NCBI RefSeq assembly: GCF_019059575.1
Contig: NW_024881522.1
Span: forward strand, 248,001 to 312,000
Source of the DNA: Amphibalanus amphitrite
Taxonomy: Eukaryota > Arthropoda > Thecostraca > Balanomorpha > Balanidae
Length of the DNA: 64,000 nucleotides
Direction: 5' to 3'
Shown here piece by piece: positions 11,851 to 22,611 of the stretch (position 1 is its first letter; each line of letters starts with the position of its first letter). The position numbers and the translations under genes are program-made. The notes beneath the pieces were generated by a model. It saw only the letters and a program-made list of their open reading frames with translations. It ran no database searches and was not told the origin of the DNA.

Positions 11851-12964
11851 TGAATACCTATTTTTTGTAAGTTGAATTATTTTTTTCATTTTGTAGCATC
11901 ATATGCCTTCCATCTTTGAACTGCCATATTCAAGCACCAGAATAAGTATGGACTTGAACCTTTTCCAGTCTGGATGCCTGTATGGAAGTTGTGTGCAAAA
12001 TCATGCAGTTGAAGGTATTGTAACCACAAATAAGAGCTCATGACTCAAGTCTCAACTTGTCCATAATTGGTTATCTTGATGTATACTTGTAGACCCTTCC
12101 TCTTACTTGGCACACAGGCATGGTGTCACAGTGTTCTAAAATTGGATTTCAATTGGGTGTCCCAATAAAAAAAATCTGAAGACAAAATGAGATAGATTTA
12201 GTCTTTCCGCAAAACTGCATAATGCCATTTTTACCTCAGATTTTGTCAGAACCTTCACAGGATCTGAAATGAAATGATGTAGAGTAGATGCATCAACTGT
12301 CAAGTCATGCGTAACCTGGCAGCTGGCTGTTGAATCAAACTTTTGACATATTTTTTTAGCAAAGATGAAATAAAGCCACTTGTCATATTTTTAGGATGAA
12401 AACATTTTCCCCATCATGTGTGGTTATTCACCTAAAATTCTGAAACATGGAACACTGTCATACCAGCATTCCATCATGTCAACCAGCATTCCGCAGCATG
12501 TTAGCAGAAGCAGCAGCATGTTATAAGTATATGAAAGATCCAAATAGGTTGTAGGTTGGTAGGTATTGGTACTAAGTTTAACTTAATAGGTTAGTAGGCA
12601 AGGTTAGGATTAATTTTAGTTGAGCATCAAGATAACCATTACGAACAAGTAACAAAATCCTTACCTACCCTTGAAAGCATTGCTTCAATCACATCATCAC
12701 GAAGAACCAGACAAAATTTTTGCACATTCTTACACTATTTGACATCCTGAATCCAGATATGATGCTTTCATGTGGCGCAAATACAAGAAAAACGAATAAT
12801 CAAACCCGTGCGTATTCGTATCAACGGCGCCACAATTGTAGATCAGACCTTTTCTGAACAAATGCCACCACAATTTTAATTGATAAGGGATTAAAATGGC
12901 ATGAGCATCAACATCTTGATTTTTTCTAAAAGATAGCGATAACTGATAACTAATAACTTACCAT
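11851..12964. other. AT-rich anonymous DNA
   Basis: AT-rich stretch without a recognisable gene or repeat. Only short frames occur. Confidence 0.4.
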
Positions 12965-13236
12965 TCATTTTAAAATCACGGCGGTAGGCACACCAACACA
13001 TGGCACTGAAAACAGCAAAAGACGGAATGGCGGAATGTCGTATGGAGCCCTAAAACGCAGCTCGAATTGAGCCCGAAAAGGAAGACGAACTGATGCCGCT
13101 TTCGGGGCTAATGTACTTTGAGCCCGAAAAGGGCGCCTAACTGATCCCGATTTTAAAATCATACAGATTTGAGCCCTGTTTTGGCACTCATATGAGCCCT
13201 TATTCAAAAATGTTCTCAAAGTGTTTTCTGAGTGTA

Positions 13237-14680
13237 ATGCAAACTGACTTGGAGTTGTCGTTTAGTTTTCCGATTTATGTACAAGTAAGTGTTAGTATAC
13301 ATTACGCAGTGTCACTAAATCACGTAGTAACAAAGTCGCGATGGCAAACTATCATTTACTCTCATCGACATCAAGTACCGGTCGGGGAGAGCTGAGCTCA
13401 AGTGTCGTTGCCAGGGTGATAAGGAAAAAGTAGTGTTGATTTCAATGTGTATTTTGTGTTATCAAACATATTAGCTTACCGCTGTGCTATTGGGCTGTCT
13501 TTGAATTCAAATAGTGTCATAATTTTCAAATGAAACATGCGACCATAATTTTCTATTCAACCAGCTGCGGCCCAAATTAAACCCATCCTCACGCACACGA
13601 CCCCCCCCCCCCCCCAAACGTCACCGCATCCATCATTGACCGGCCAGTTCAAATGCACGCCGGACGCTGGTTTTAATCTCGCATACATCACGGCGGCCCT
13701 CCCTGCGCGCGGCGCGCTGCGCTGCGTCCGATCAGGTGATCCGGTCATCCATCGTCGCTCAGCGCCGTCCGTCATCAGAGGTCTGCCGTCGGCAGCTCGG
13801 AGCCGCGGCTGCACGCCGCCGCGCCGCCGCCGTCACCGCCGCCACCGCCCGCGCCGGCTGTGCGGGAGAGCTGCCCCCCCCCCCCGCGTCAGTGAGGGGA
13901 GGGGCGGCAGGGGGCTGAGCTAGGGGAGGCGCCACCACCACCTGGACGGACAAGAGGATGACATCGCAACCGGCACTTTTTTGGCGCGTGCTCGCGCTGT
14001 CGGCCGGCCGCGCGCATTAATTTGTGAGGATCCATCATGTGCTGATGGGTCCGCAAAAAGCCGGAATTAAAGTCCAGTTGGCACCTGGTGACCACTGGGC
14101 TGGCACTGATAAGATGCCCTAATTCCGCCCTAATAACCGGCTTCAAAAGGCAAACAAAGGTGTGATAAAACGAGCGGCAAAAAGTGAAAAAATGGACCAT
14201 GACTAGTTTCACAGGCGGTCGTGCACAAAAGCGCGCTGTTCGTTCCCCACGTTCGCCTATTGTGCTTCTACTGAAACCATTGGCGTTTACTGGCAATGAC
14301 GGGTCGTCAATGGATCGCGGCGCGTGGCAGCTGAACGTCCAAACGAACCCCTCCGGTATCGCGATCAGAAGACAAGGGACACGAGACCCCAAGACGGCAG
14401 ACACAAGACCTCGAGACACGAAACTCCAAGCCTCGGACACCGAAACCTGAGCCGCTCCAACCCGAGCACACAAAAGGCTAGCGGACGCGGCGCGGGCGTC
14501 TGCGGACGCCGGGACCATTAAAGCTCCCATCCATCGTCTGAACTCATTAGGGCTCGCTGACGATGGCTCGCTCCATTACAAACAAACATTTGATTACTAT
14601 TGAAATGTCTCTGATTACGGCGTCCAGCCAGTCTGGGATCGTTAGCGGTGAGTGGGTCGGCGCCGCCGGGCACGACCTAA
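13237..14680. other. Anonymous DNA with a GC island
   Basis: A C-run lies at 13600-13615 and a GC-rich stretch at 13680-13940 (CCGCCGCC-type triplets, C-run at 13873). Open frames on both strands across the GC stretch are compositional. No domain or splice pattern could be supported. Confidence 0.4.
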
Positions 14681-14681
14681 A

Positions 14682-14930
<249 letters not shown>

Positions 14931-16302
14931 GAGATAGGGAGGAAGGATGGGAGAGTGAGAGGACGGGTTTGGGGGCGGCTGTTCTGATGTTTTTGACAAA
15001 CCGTTCAATACTGAATGCATGCTAATCTTTCAATCCTGACTGTGATTGTTTCCGTGTTCACGGCAAAAATAAATCCCCAATATAGCCCACCGCTACCTGT
15101 ATTTTTATCCATTCATAAATCAGAGAAAGGTCGATACCAAAAACGGTCCGGGCTGCTGCGCTGTGGCCTGTGACCACTGACCGCACCAGGCTGCATATGG
15201 CGGCCGAGGAATAACACCGTACCACTCACTCCCCTGTGACTCCAGCGAACCAGTCCTTGCAGTCCGTTCAGTCCACCGTAACCCCTCCGTTTACGGTGGA
15301 CCAGTCGCGTGCGACATCTGCCAAAAGTTCGAATTTGGCTGCCGCATCCATCACTCAATGTCCGGGTTCACGGGGAAGGTCACGACTGTGATCGGGGCGC
15401 CGCGCCGGTCCCTTCCCCAGACGGGGTGACGCAGGTCACCAGAGGTCACGTCCCCTGAGTGGGCCAACTGGACGGCAGGGGTCGGCGGCGCGGCGCGCTC
15501 CCTCAAGGTCGGGCCCCGCGGGCTCTCGCCAATCTGTTCCAGCGACAGACGAGGGCAGAGGTCAGCCAGGTCGGGACAGCCGAATGGTCCCTGTCCCCGG
15601 ACTGGTTCGGGGAGAGGTGTAGGGTAGGTCCCTGGTAACTGCGATTTGAGGGTCGATATGGTGAAAGGTGGGAATGGGTGGGAGACAGTGAGTGCAGGAA
15701 CTGAACTGGGAAGGAAAGCGTACCAATATGTAGACAACTTGGCACCTGCGTGGCTTAGCACTTCAGTTATGTTGCTTTTATATATGAGGAGTCAGAAGCC
15801 GTTCCAACCAATTCGAGACAAAATTAACCATCACACGGAGCTACATTGTCAACTCCATTGCTTCACGCCTTTTCCACCCGTCCTCCCATCACTGATCACT
15901 TACGCAGCTCCACCGTCCTGCAGCCCTCGCCCTCACATAACCACCAGCGGCTCAGCAGGAGCCGGGCTAGTCTCGCTGATATGCTGCGACTGTCTCGTGC
16001 AGGGCTGCGACAGTCTCATGCTGCGCTGCGACGGTCCTCAAGTGCACCGCACCAAACTCGGTCACCATTAAGGACAAGAGGAGCACGGAGGATCATCCCT
16101 ATCTGCGGACCTGGCGCCGGTCGCCGTGGGTGACGAGGGAGCTCCAAGGCGGTCAGACCAGCAGGAGGTGAAGAGCGGCGAGCCGTCTCAGACAGGTGGA
16201 CTGGTGAGATGGCTGACGGTATCTCAGGAGGGGCGGACAGCCTCTGTCCACACTCCACCCCGGACGCAGCGGGGCGCACAGTGGGGCTCGTGGGCGCCTC
16301 GA
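14931..16302. other. Anonymous DNA
   Basis: No gene is recognised. Three imperfect GCTGCGAC-NGTCTCATGC units occur at 15983-16035. The flanking open frames are short and compositional. Confidence 0.4.
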
Positions 16303-16951
16303 CGGTGCACTATGGTTGGAAACGGCCTCACGGATGGCCGTGGGCAATTTCGGAATATATGTATATTTGGGGTGTCATTCTGTTGGAAATTGATGAAATG
16401 TTTTGAATTGGGCAGCAAAAATTATTTAGTTGCGCATTTAGTCTCCATTATTGTACGTGGAATCGGGAGTTTCTGATAGTGACTTTTTTGGTGCGCCGTC
16501 AAAGGTTTAAACAACCGCGCTGTTGATAGCATGTGGAGTACCTCCTTGACGTTGTAAAACTGGATTATTATATATCAAAATAATCCTTGTTATGTTGGCT
16601 ATTGAGTGGAGTGACTCTTTTTCCCATGCGTGTTCAAAATCAGGAACGGCATTGCATTCTGTTTGCAGTGTCACCACAGCAATATTTGCAAAATTACGTT
16701 TATGTTTCATTGGACATACAAAAAGTTCTCCATCGACCTCCATTGAGCTTTTTGGCAGAATAAATCTCTGTTCAATTCTGCGTAAGGGGAACGTAAAAGC
16801 AGACTGCGCACTTGTGCGCAAAATCGTCCATGAAGCTTCATCTCCCGAGGCGTACCTACCCGTCGCTTCGTTAGCAGCAGGTCGGCTCGTCAGTCTTGCA
16901 ATCGCTTATCCTTATAAATGATGGTAAGAAGCAGGGTTGCGGAGTCGTGGT

Positions 16952-17210
16952 GGCGCCAAATCCGACTCCGACTACGACTCCGACTCCTGACTCGTTGCCA
17001 TGACTCCGGCCGACTCTGTCTCCGACTCCGGACCCCTGCCAGTGTTTCGGAGTCGTGATGGAGCTGTTCCGATTCGGACCGACTCCGACTTCCACTGCGG
17101 GCTCCTGACCGACCCCGACTCCGACTCCGACTCCTGGCTCGTTGCCACGACTCTGGGCGACTCTGACTCCGACTCCGACTCTGACTCCGACTCTGACTTC
17201 GACTCCGCAC
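16952..17210 (+). repeat. Imperfect (GACTCC)n hexamer minisatellite
   Basis: GACTCC/GACTCT hexamers occur in two blocks with an intervening spacer (17030-17060). Because the unit is six bases, the frames give Asp-Ser repeats on the plus strand and Ser-Glu or Arg-Ser repeats on the minus strand. The resulting open frames imitate SR-type domains but have no supporting gene structure. Confidence 0.85.
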
Positions 17211-17599
17211 CCCTCGTAAGAAGTAACTGCTCACCCCTGCACCTGGAGTATGGATATCGTGCAAACGTGTATGGATATCCTGGAGTATGGATATGGATAT
17301 CCACCGACAGAGCAGACATACAATGCTGTAAACGCCATTACACTGCCAATACCATGGCAAATCAAATGGCTATCTATGGTTTTTGATCATCGTTCTACAT
17401 TTTCCAAAATCTTGAACTGAATGTTGGCAATTTCTCGTGACTACTTCACGACCATGATGCATGCATTTCTGAAATTGATCTTTTTTCAACCAGCCAGGTA
17501 CTCGTATGATAAAATGAATGTCACCATCGTGTTCTACGCCCAAAAGTACCCATAAAACATGTGTCATGCATGGGCTGCGAATAGGTACCAGTTTTAATT

Positions 17600-18070
17600 C
17601 TCGGGGTTATGTGCTTACCTGATTGACCTGACTTTGACCCTGGCCAGTGGCCTATGTTTGACTGACCCCTACATTGATCTGACACTCTTTTAGCACTTAT
17701 ATGAAGGGTTGTGACAGTTGTGACAGTTGTGACAGATTGTTTAGGACCAACTGATGACTTAATTTATTTAGGACCAACTGATGACGATATAATCGAAACG
17801 CGAAACGCGAGGCACCGATTGCGAGGTTCTAAAGTCCATGCTACTGAAAGCCCGATTTCAAGTGTTTGACCTGACTTTGACCCGACCTGTGACCTCGAAA
17901 TTCAGCTTTAAAGTATTCATGTGAATCGTCTCGTCGCGTTCTTCTTTCGTTTGCCGCGCCTCGTGCGTTTCGCTGCGCCTATTTGTTCGCGAGTTATCGG
18001 CTGGGGGCGTTGAACGCCCCCCCCCTGGCAAACGGCGGATGGGGAAATAACCCAGCAACTGCCGGGTTAA
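17600..18070. mobile_element. Remnant of TTAA-type MITE (copy G)
   Basis: The right end reads GCAACTGCCGGG followed by TTAA (18067-18070). About 45 bp inside is a hairpin with GGGGGCGTTGAACGCCCCC and upstream are many TGACCT and TTGACC motifs, all as in copies A-E. The left end could not be placed; homology fades near 17600. The short G-run/C-run hairpin and half-sites are the basis for grouping; divergence is high. Confidence 0.45.
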
Positions 18071-18418
18071 TCTGACGCATGTTTTGTCATTTGATCGTCA
18101 TTTTATTTCTTACTTTTTTGCCTAATCTAAAAAAAATCATAACTACTCTTTCTCCAAATTTTTGACCCTTTATGACCAATAGTAAGACACTGTGCGTCAC
18201 TACGTTGATATTTCTCGCCCTAAAGCATAACAACAATATCCATTCAGTAATAGCAGTATTCAAAACATGTTCAAAATGCCTCGCGATATCGATAACATAA
18301 CGAAAGACATAGGCGACTTATAACATACTTGCAATGATGACGTCACACATGCGTGACGTGACGTGACCTCGTCATTTCTGAGTTACTGTATGATGCACGA
18401 AAGACACTGGTATACCTA

Positions 18419-18777
18419 TTTTTTTTTTTTTTTTTTAAATTTAGTCCGAACCTTTTGCTAGGAAGGATTCACAAGGACAGAGCCACCGCTAAGCGAAGCT
18501 TGTTGCGGTGACCCTGCCCTCTACCCTCCGATCGCGCAATTCCAGTTCTATGGCAGAATTTAGAGTCCAAAGTTTAACGTGCGCACATAGCCGCGCACGG
18601 CCGGTCCCCTCACTGACTTCGCCTGGCTACGGCCTGCCACCAACCGCAACCATACCTGTCAGGAGGCCCATAAATGTCAAGCGCCCGTCGCGCTTCGAAC
18701 CCGGACTGTTGTAACCGGGAACGCGTGCTCTCACCACGCGGAGTCCAACGCCCTACCAACTGAGCTACAGGACCGGC
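18419..18777 (-). mobile_element. tRNA-derived SINE
   Basis: On the minus strand the head reads GGTCCTGTAGCTCAGTTGG, with an A-box at 18756-18767. A B-box with GGTTCGAA lies at 18691-18702. A unique body follows, ending in an 18-base poly(A) (T-run 18419-18436 on the plus strand). A pol III promoter in a tRNA-like head plus an A-tail is the definition of a class of SINE. The tRNA part does not fold into a complete cloverleaf (the T-arm 3' side is mismatched), so it is not a functional tRNA gene. No clear target duplication flanks it. Confidence 0.75.
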
Positions 18778-18918
18778 AAATCAACGTAGAAATATCAACG
18801 TAGTGACCTATGCAAAGTTTCATCGCAGTCGGTCTACGCATTAACAAGTTATGGGCAAAACATTTTTTCGCGTTGACCCCCGGCCATCCGTGAGGCCGTT
18901 TCCAACCATAGTGCGGTG

Positions 18919-19331
18919 GGGCGCTGGGACTCGGGGTACGTTCTCTAACGGAAGGAATCGAAATCCTAGGAGGCCACGGCACTTGGTGTTTGGAATCTGG
19001 TACTTTTTCATCTGTAGGCTACTAGCCAAGGGTTAACTTGGCTCTATCTTACAGTATTTTGGTGTTCATTGATACATTTCCCCAAGCTTCTTGTGAAGTT
19101 TGTTTAGCGTCAATCTGTTTAGAGTGCTCTCCCAATTTTGCTTCCATTTCAGGCATTCTTCCAGTCCAGCCCCGCAGCACGGCAGTTCACAACACAGAGA
19201 AGTCGGCGGCGTCGTGCCCAGCGTAAGGCTAGCAGCGGCGCCGTTAAATAAACCGAGACGACGGGCGGCCGGCGGCCGGCCGGGCCTCCCGCCGCCATGC
19301 GAGCTGGGGAGCTATCTGTCCACGACCGTCT
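18919..19331. other. Anonymous DNA
   Basis: No gene is supported. The GC-rich end (19200-19300) has GGCCGGC repeats. Confidence 0.4.
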
Positions 19332-19427
19332 GTGGGAGCTGTCCACGTTGGGATCGGTGGGAGCTGTCCACGGTGGAATTGGTGGGAGTTGTCCACGGTG
19401 GGATCGGTGGGAGCTTAGGCAGCTGTG
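19332..19427 (+). repeat. 25-bp tandem repeat, left half of a split array
   Basis: Nearly four units of 25 bp (GTGGGAGCTGTCCACGGTGG plus GATCG) start at 19332, 19357, 19382 and 19407. The continuation is at 23449-23510, on the far side of the 4.0-kb element, and another related unit lies at about 34449-34480. The array is therefore dispersed as well as tandem. Confidence 0.75.
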
Positions 19428-20941
19428 TACAGTGTGTCTAAAAAGAATGTACCGTCGCCACTACGTGGCGCTGGTGTCGCGAGCCGGTAGTTGGCTGAAT
19501 CCGCACCAGACCACACATTCCCAAGCGCTAGGTGACAGCTGCGCAGCGGCCGGTAGTAGCGTAAGCCCGAACCTTCGTGACACGACCCCGCGGGGGTGAG
19601 GGAGGGGAGCGGGCGGGGCAGCGCGTGTAGGGAGGGGTGCTCCAGCAAGCTGGCAGTTGTCGCGGCCAAAGGTCAAGGGGTCCCGTCACACACCAAGCGA
19701 ACGGACGCTGATGTGGGTTCGTGGGGATCATGAATTTGTGTGTGGTAGGTGCGTCTTGCGATGCACGGGTGATACGCCAGGTCCAAGCCAAAGGATTCAG
19801 GGGAGAGCTGAAGAAAAACACCTGGTCAACTACGGCGAATAATAGTGCTGAAAAATGGAAAGTATGGGTCAATGCAAGCCTTCATGACTATAAACAACTT
19901 TCTGAGGACGCCAAGGCCAGCATTGAATAACGATATCCGGATCGAAATTAGCAATGATTTATAATTAAATGCCGAACTAATAGCGCTGCAAAACCCTCCT
20001 AGTAAATTGTCAAGTCGGATTATACCCACTTGAATTAAACTATCCTAAATAAAATTGTTAATTAACTTTCTAACACTGACGTTCTTTATCATACGATAAG
20101 TATGGGGTTTGGTCCGGAAATGATATACAACTATCTCAAATTCTCAAGCACACGGAATCGTGATTTCATGCGCTCCTTGCAAGGTCTGATGCTTCAATTT
20201 TGCTTTGTTGATCTTGCGTGACGTCATTTATCACGTAACTAAGGCTATCAGTTTTTCGTCAATAACTCCCGATCAACTAAAGCTACCGAGTCGATAAAGC
20301 CACTAATGGACATGAAAAGACCTGCCGAATCGATTGATATGCAATATCATCTCCTTTGACCAGCTTCGTGACCTGACGGGCTGTGACCTGACCTTGACCC
20401 GAGGTTAACACCTTAACTCTCGCCCGTATTGGTGTTTTTCCAGCCGCAAACGTATAAGGGGGGCGGGGTCCGTTGGACCCCCCCTTGCCGTTTCGCCCCT
20501 GATCGAGCTAGAGCTTCGCGGAAAAAACGAGCGTGTTGGCCGTGACGAGAGGAAGTCGATGATACCCAATTTTGAGGTCCTAGGTCATCGGTTGACTTTC
20601 CAGGTCAGGTCAATGACCCAAAAGTCGGGAAAATCGGGACCTGTTAGAAAGTCGTAAAACGTGGCTGCTATGGGGTTTTCGGGGTGCTGATCACGAATAT
20701 CATGTTAGTTTTGATCACAGATGATGTCTTCATGCATTTAGGCCAGGTCGGGTCAGGTCAGGTCAGGTCAACCAGTAAGGGTATTCGTAGTAGGTGGCAA
20801 CCGCCTCTGACAGCTTCGCAACATGTTGCGAGGGCACCAAAACTACTTCGTCAATGTTCATATGGCTGCTAAATTCGAATTCAGCTCCTAAAACTGGCCT
20901 AGAAACATGTAAAACTCGAAAAAGTGGACCGAGGTCATCAA

Positions 20942-20954
20942 AGGTCAATGACCT
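20942..20954. promoter_or_regulatory. Perfect AGGTCA-A-TGACCT inverted repeat (nuclear-receptor-type site)
   Basis: The 13-mer AGGTCAATGACCT is an ideal IR-1, the form bound by the ecdysone receptor/USP dimer in arthropods. It is read directly from the sequence; binding is inference. It lies in MITE A next to further TGACCTGACC half-sites. Confidence 0.5.
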
Positions 20955-21122
20955 GACCTGACTTTCCGGTGACCTTGACACCCACCCTAATGCATGGAAG
21001 CAACATCATATCCCATGTTTGAACGCTTAAAACCACGAAAAGACTGCAAACGCGCCGATAATGCGAGCCGACATACGCCGAATCGCGATTCCGGCCAAAC
21101 ATGGTCTCGAAAAGTAGGTCGC

Positions 21123-21135
21123 AGGTCAAAGGTCA
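21123..21135 (+). promoter_or_regulatory. AGGTCA-A-AGGTCA direct repeat (DR1-type)
   Basis: A perfect DR1 of the nuclear-receptor half-site in MITE A, followed by two more GGTCA copies (21140-21150). DR1 is the form preferred by HNF4/USP-type receptors. Occupancy is unknown. Confidence 0.4.
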
Positions 21136-21605
21136 TTAAGGTCAGGGTCATGACAATTTCAGGGTGGGTGTAAAATTGATTAACGCGAGGGTACTGAAAG
21201 TTTCGTCGCGATCGGCCGCTTTTTACGCGAGTTATTTGTGAAAAACCGAGGGAGGGGGGTCCGTTCGACCCCCCCCCCTCTATACGGGCGAGGGTTAAGT
21301 TGATGTCACCCGAAGAAAAAGTATACCATTCGACACGCCTGAGCTAGACAAACACGATGCTGCTAAAATCGCGGATCTGCGATCATTTTTAGCGAAGTTA
21401 TTTACCAAAAACCGAACCTGTGCCTTGGGCCACTTGACCTGACCTCCGAAGTCATCGGCTGACCCTGGTCCTTAAATCGGAGACCAATCGCTGCATTTCG
21501 TAACGACGCACACGATCGTTTCTTTCGTGAGGGTCTAGCTCAATTAGGGGCGAATCGGCGAAGGGGGTTGTTTCCTCACTTCCAACCCCCAACGTCCCCT
21601 CGGTA

Positions 21606-22577
21606 GGGTAGCCTGGGGCAAGACGCCCCAGATAATTTATTTTGCTACATAACTTTTGTCCTACATCACCTGAAAGGCCAAATTTGTGCTCAATGCGTTC
21701 TTTGGACATTTTACTTTAAATTCCACCCCTCAAATTCATTCACTTATGATCGGACTCCCAGCTATGAAGTGATTTGTGAAACAACTGCAAATGGGGCATT
21801 TTGCCCCAACCCCAGGGCAAAACGCCCCACGGCCCGGGGCAAGAAGCCCCATACTCTAGATTAAAGATTAAACATTCTAGTTGACCAAATCTTATATGAG
21901 AGGTCCGTTAGACCTTGGGAGGCACGGCACTGAAGTTAGCACCTTCCATCCTATCAGGTGTTCAGCTATGACACTATTGTATGAGCAGGTTTTTCACCTG
22001 CCTCATCAGGCCAAATAATAAATTATTGCCATGCAACTGTCAACCAAATACGTCCTTTGCCATCCGGTTGCTGAGAAAACTACACATAAATGCATAGAAA
22101 CTTACTGTTTGCCAGCTACCGAACATTAGGAAGTGGGTAGTACGAACAACACATGAGGCAAAACGCCCCATGGGGCTTTTTGCCCCGCGACCTACTGGGG
22201 CGTTTTACCCCATCACGTAGTTCGGTCAGAAAACAACGCCTTGCACTCCAGCAAGACATAATTTAACACGAACCAACCCGGCATTATAAGCCTTCGATAA
22301 TAGTTGTTCAAAATACATAAAAGTCGTTAACCTGATGTGGACCATAAAAGAACGCCATGATGCATAACCTGACAACAAAACATAAAAATCACTCCAAAAA
22401 CACATTTTTGGCTATATCTCCCTAAGGAGTCATCACAATTTATTTCCAGTCTGGTCATATAATGATCATATAGTGCACGTTTTATAGAAGAGAGAATATT
22501 TCCCCAGATCCTTGCCAGTTCCGAGAAACATCGGTGAGGCGTTTTACCTCGGCGGGGCGACTTGCCCCGGTCTACCC
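21606..22577. mobile_element. TA-flanked MITE F with repeated GGGGCNNNNNGCCCC hairpins
   Basis: The left end reads GGGTAGCCTGGGGCAAGACG and the right end reverse-complements to GGGTAGACCGGGGCAAGTCG, each preceded by TA (21604-21605, 22578-22579). The interior repeats the palindromic motif in at least two clusters: 21793-21850 (GGGGCATTTTGCCCC and related) and 22153-22213 (CAAAACGCCCC, GGGGCTTTTTGCCCC, GGGGCGTTTTACCCC). No coding capacity. It is inserted in MITE E. Confidence 0.8.
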
Positions 22578-22611
22578 TATTCAGAAAACCTGAAGGTCCG
22601 GTGAGGGTTAA

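Larger units (their letters stand above)
8226..13234. mobile_element. Possible 5-kb TA-flanked DNA transposon with CGGGCTC subterminal repeats
   Basis: The left end reads TACACTGAGAAAACA and the right end, reverse-complemented, reads TACACTCAGAAAACA: 15 bp with one mismatch, including a TA on each side (8224-8225, 13235-13236). Just inside each end is a cluster of a degenerate TTTTCGGGCTCA motif (8240-8560 and 13035-13190), and both clusters contain a variant reading CGGG(G)CTAATGTAC. Matching ends plus matching subterminal repeats suggest one non-autonomous element. However, 13003-13234 alone could be a 232-bp MITE (CACTGAAAAC at its left), so the large element is a hypothesis. No transposase was recognised inside. 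Confidence 0.4.
16308..18913. mobile_element. Transib-like DNA transposon, 2.6 kb, non-autonomous, with nested insertions
   Basis: The left end starts CACTATGGTTGGAAACGGCC and the right end carries the reverse complement; 33 bp are identical before the first mismatch. Outside both is the same 5-bp duplication CGGTG (16303-16307 and 18914-18918). Transib elements, relatives of RAG1, are known for CACWATG termini like the V(D)J heptamer and 5-bp GC-rich TSDs, so all three visible features fit. No Transib transposase was recognised inside. The interior holds a GACTCC minisatellite (16952-17210), a TTAA-ended MITE remnant (to 18070) and a SINE (18419-18777). It is probably a non-autonomous or decayed copy enlarged by later insertions. 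Confidence 0.7.
20413..21298 (+). mobile_element. TTAA-type (piggyBac-like) MITE copy A
   Basis: The TTAA at both ends (20413-20416, 21295-21298) directly borders inverted termini CTCTCGCCCGTAT and CCCTCGCCCGTAT. piggyBac elements target TTAA and start CCY, so the class is a good fit; there is no transposase. Each end carries a GGGGTCCGTTSGACCCC-type hairpin. The interior has a GGTCA tandem block (20744-20770), a perfect AGGTCAATGACCT palindrome (20942-20954) and an AGGTCAAAGGTCA direct repeat (21123-21135). It is homologous over its whole length to copy B in the opposite orientation. Confidence 0.8.
20062..22611 (-). mobile_element. TTAA-type MITE copy E, split by two later insertions
   Basis: On the minus strand this begins TTAACCCTCACCGGACCTTC at 22611 and matches copy D (44430-45324) through CGCCCCTAATTGAGCTAG, the GGTTTTTGG region and a CACGA...GCGCTTGAGA-like end. 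It is interrupted by MITE F (21606-22577, at a TA) and MITE A (20417-21294, at a TTAA). The far end is placed tentatively at TTAATTAA near 20058-20065. No coding capacity. Confidence 0.5.

Noticed and set aside
16890..17386. SR-like and (DS)n protein frames
   Set aside because: Direct product of the GACTCC hexamer array; no flanking coding sequence.
18680..18777. Stand-alone tRNA gene on the minus strand
   Set aside because: A- and B-boxes are present but the T-arm and acceptor do not close, and the sequence continues into a body with a poly(A) tail, so a SINE fits better.
19721..19930. 69-residue frame in the 4.0-kb element as a transposase remnant
   Set aside because: No DDE/D signature or helix-turn-helix can be recognised; too short to support.
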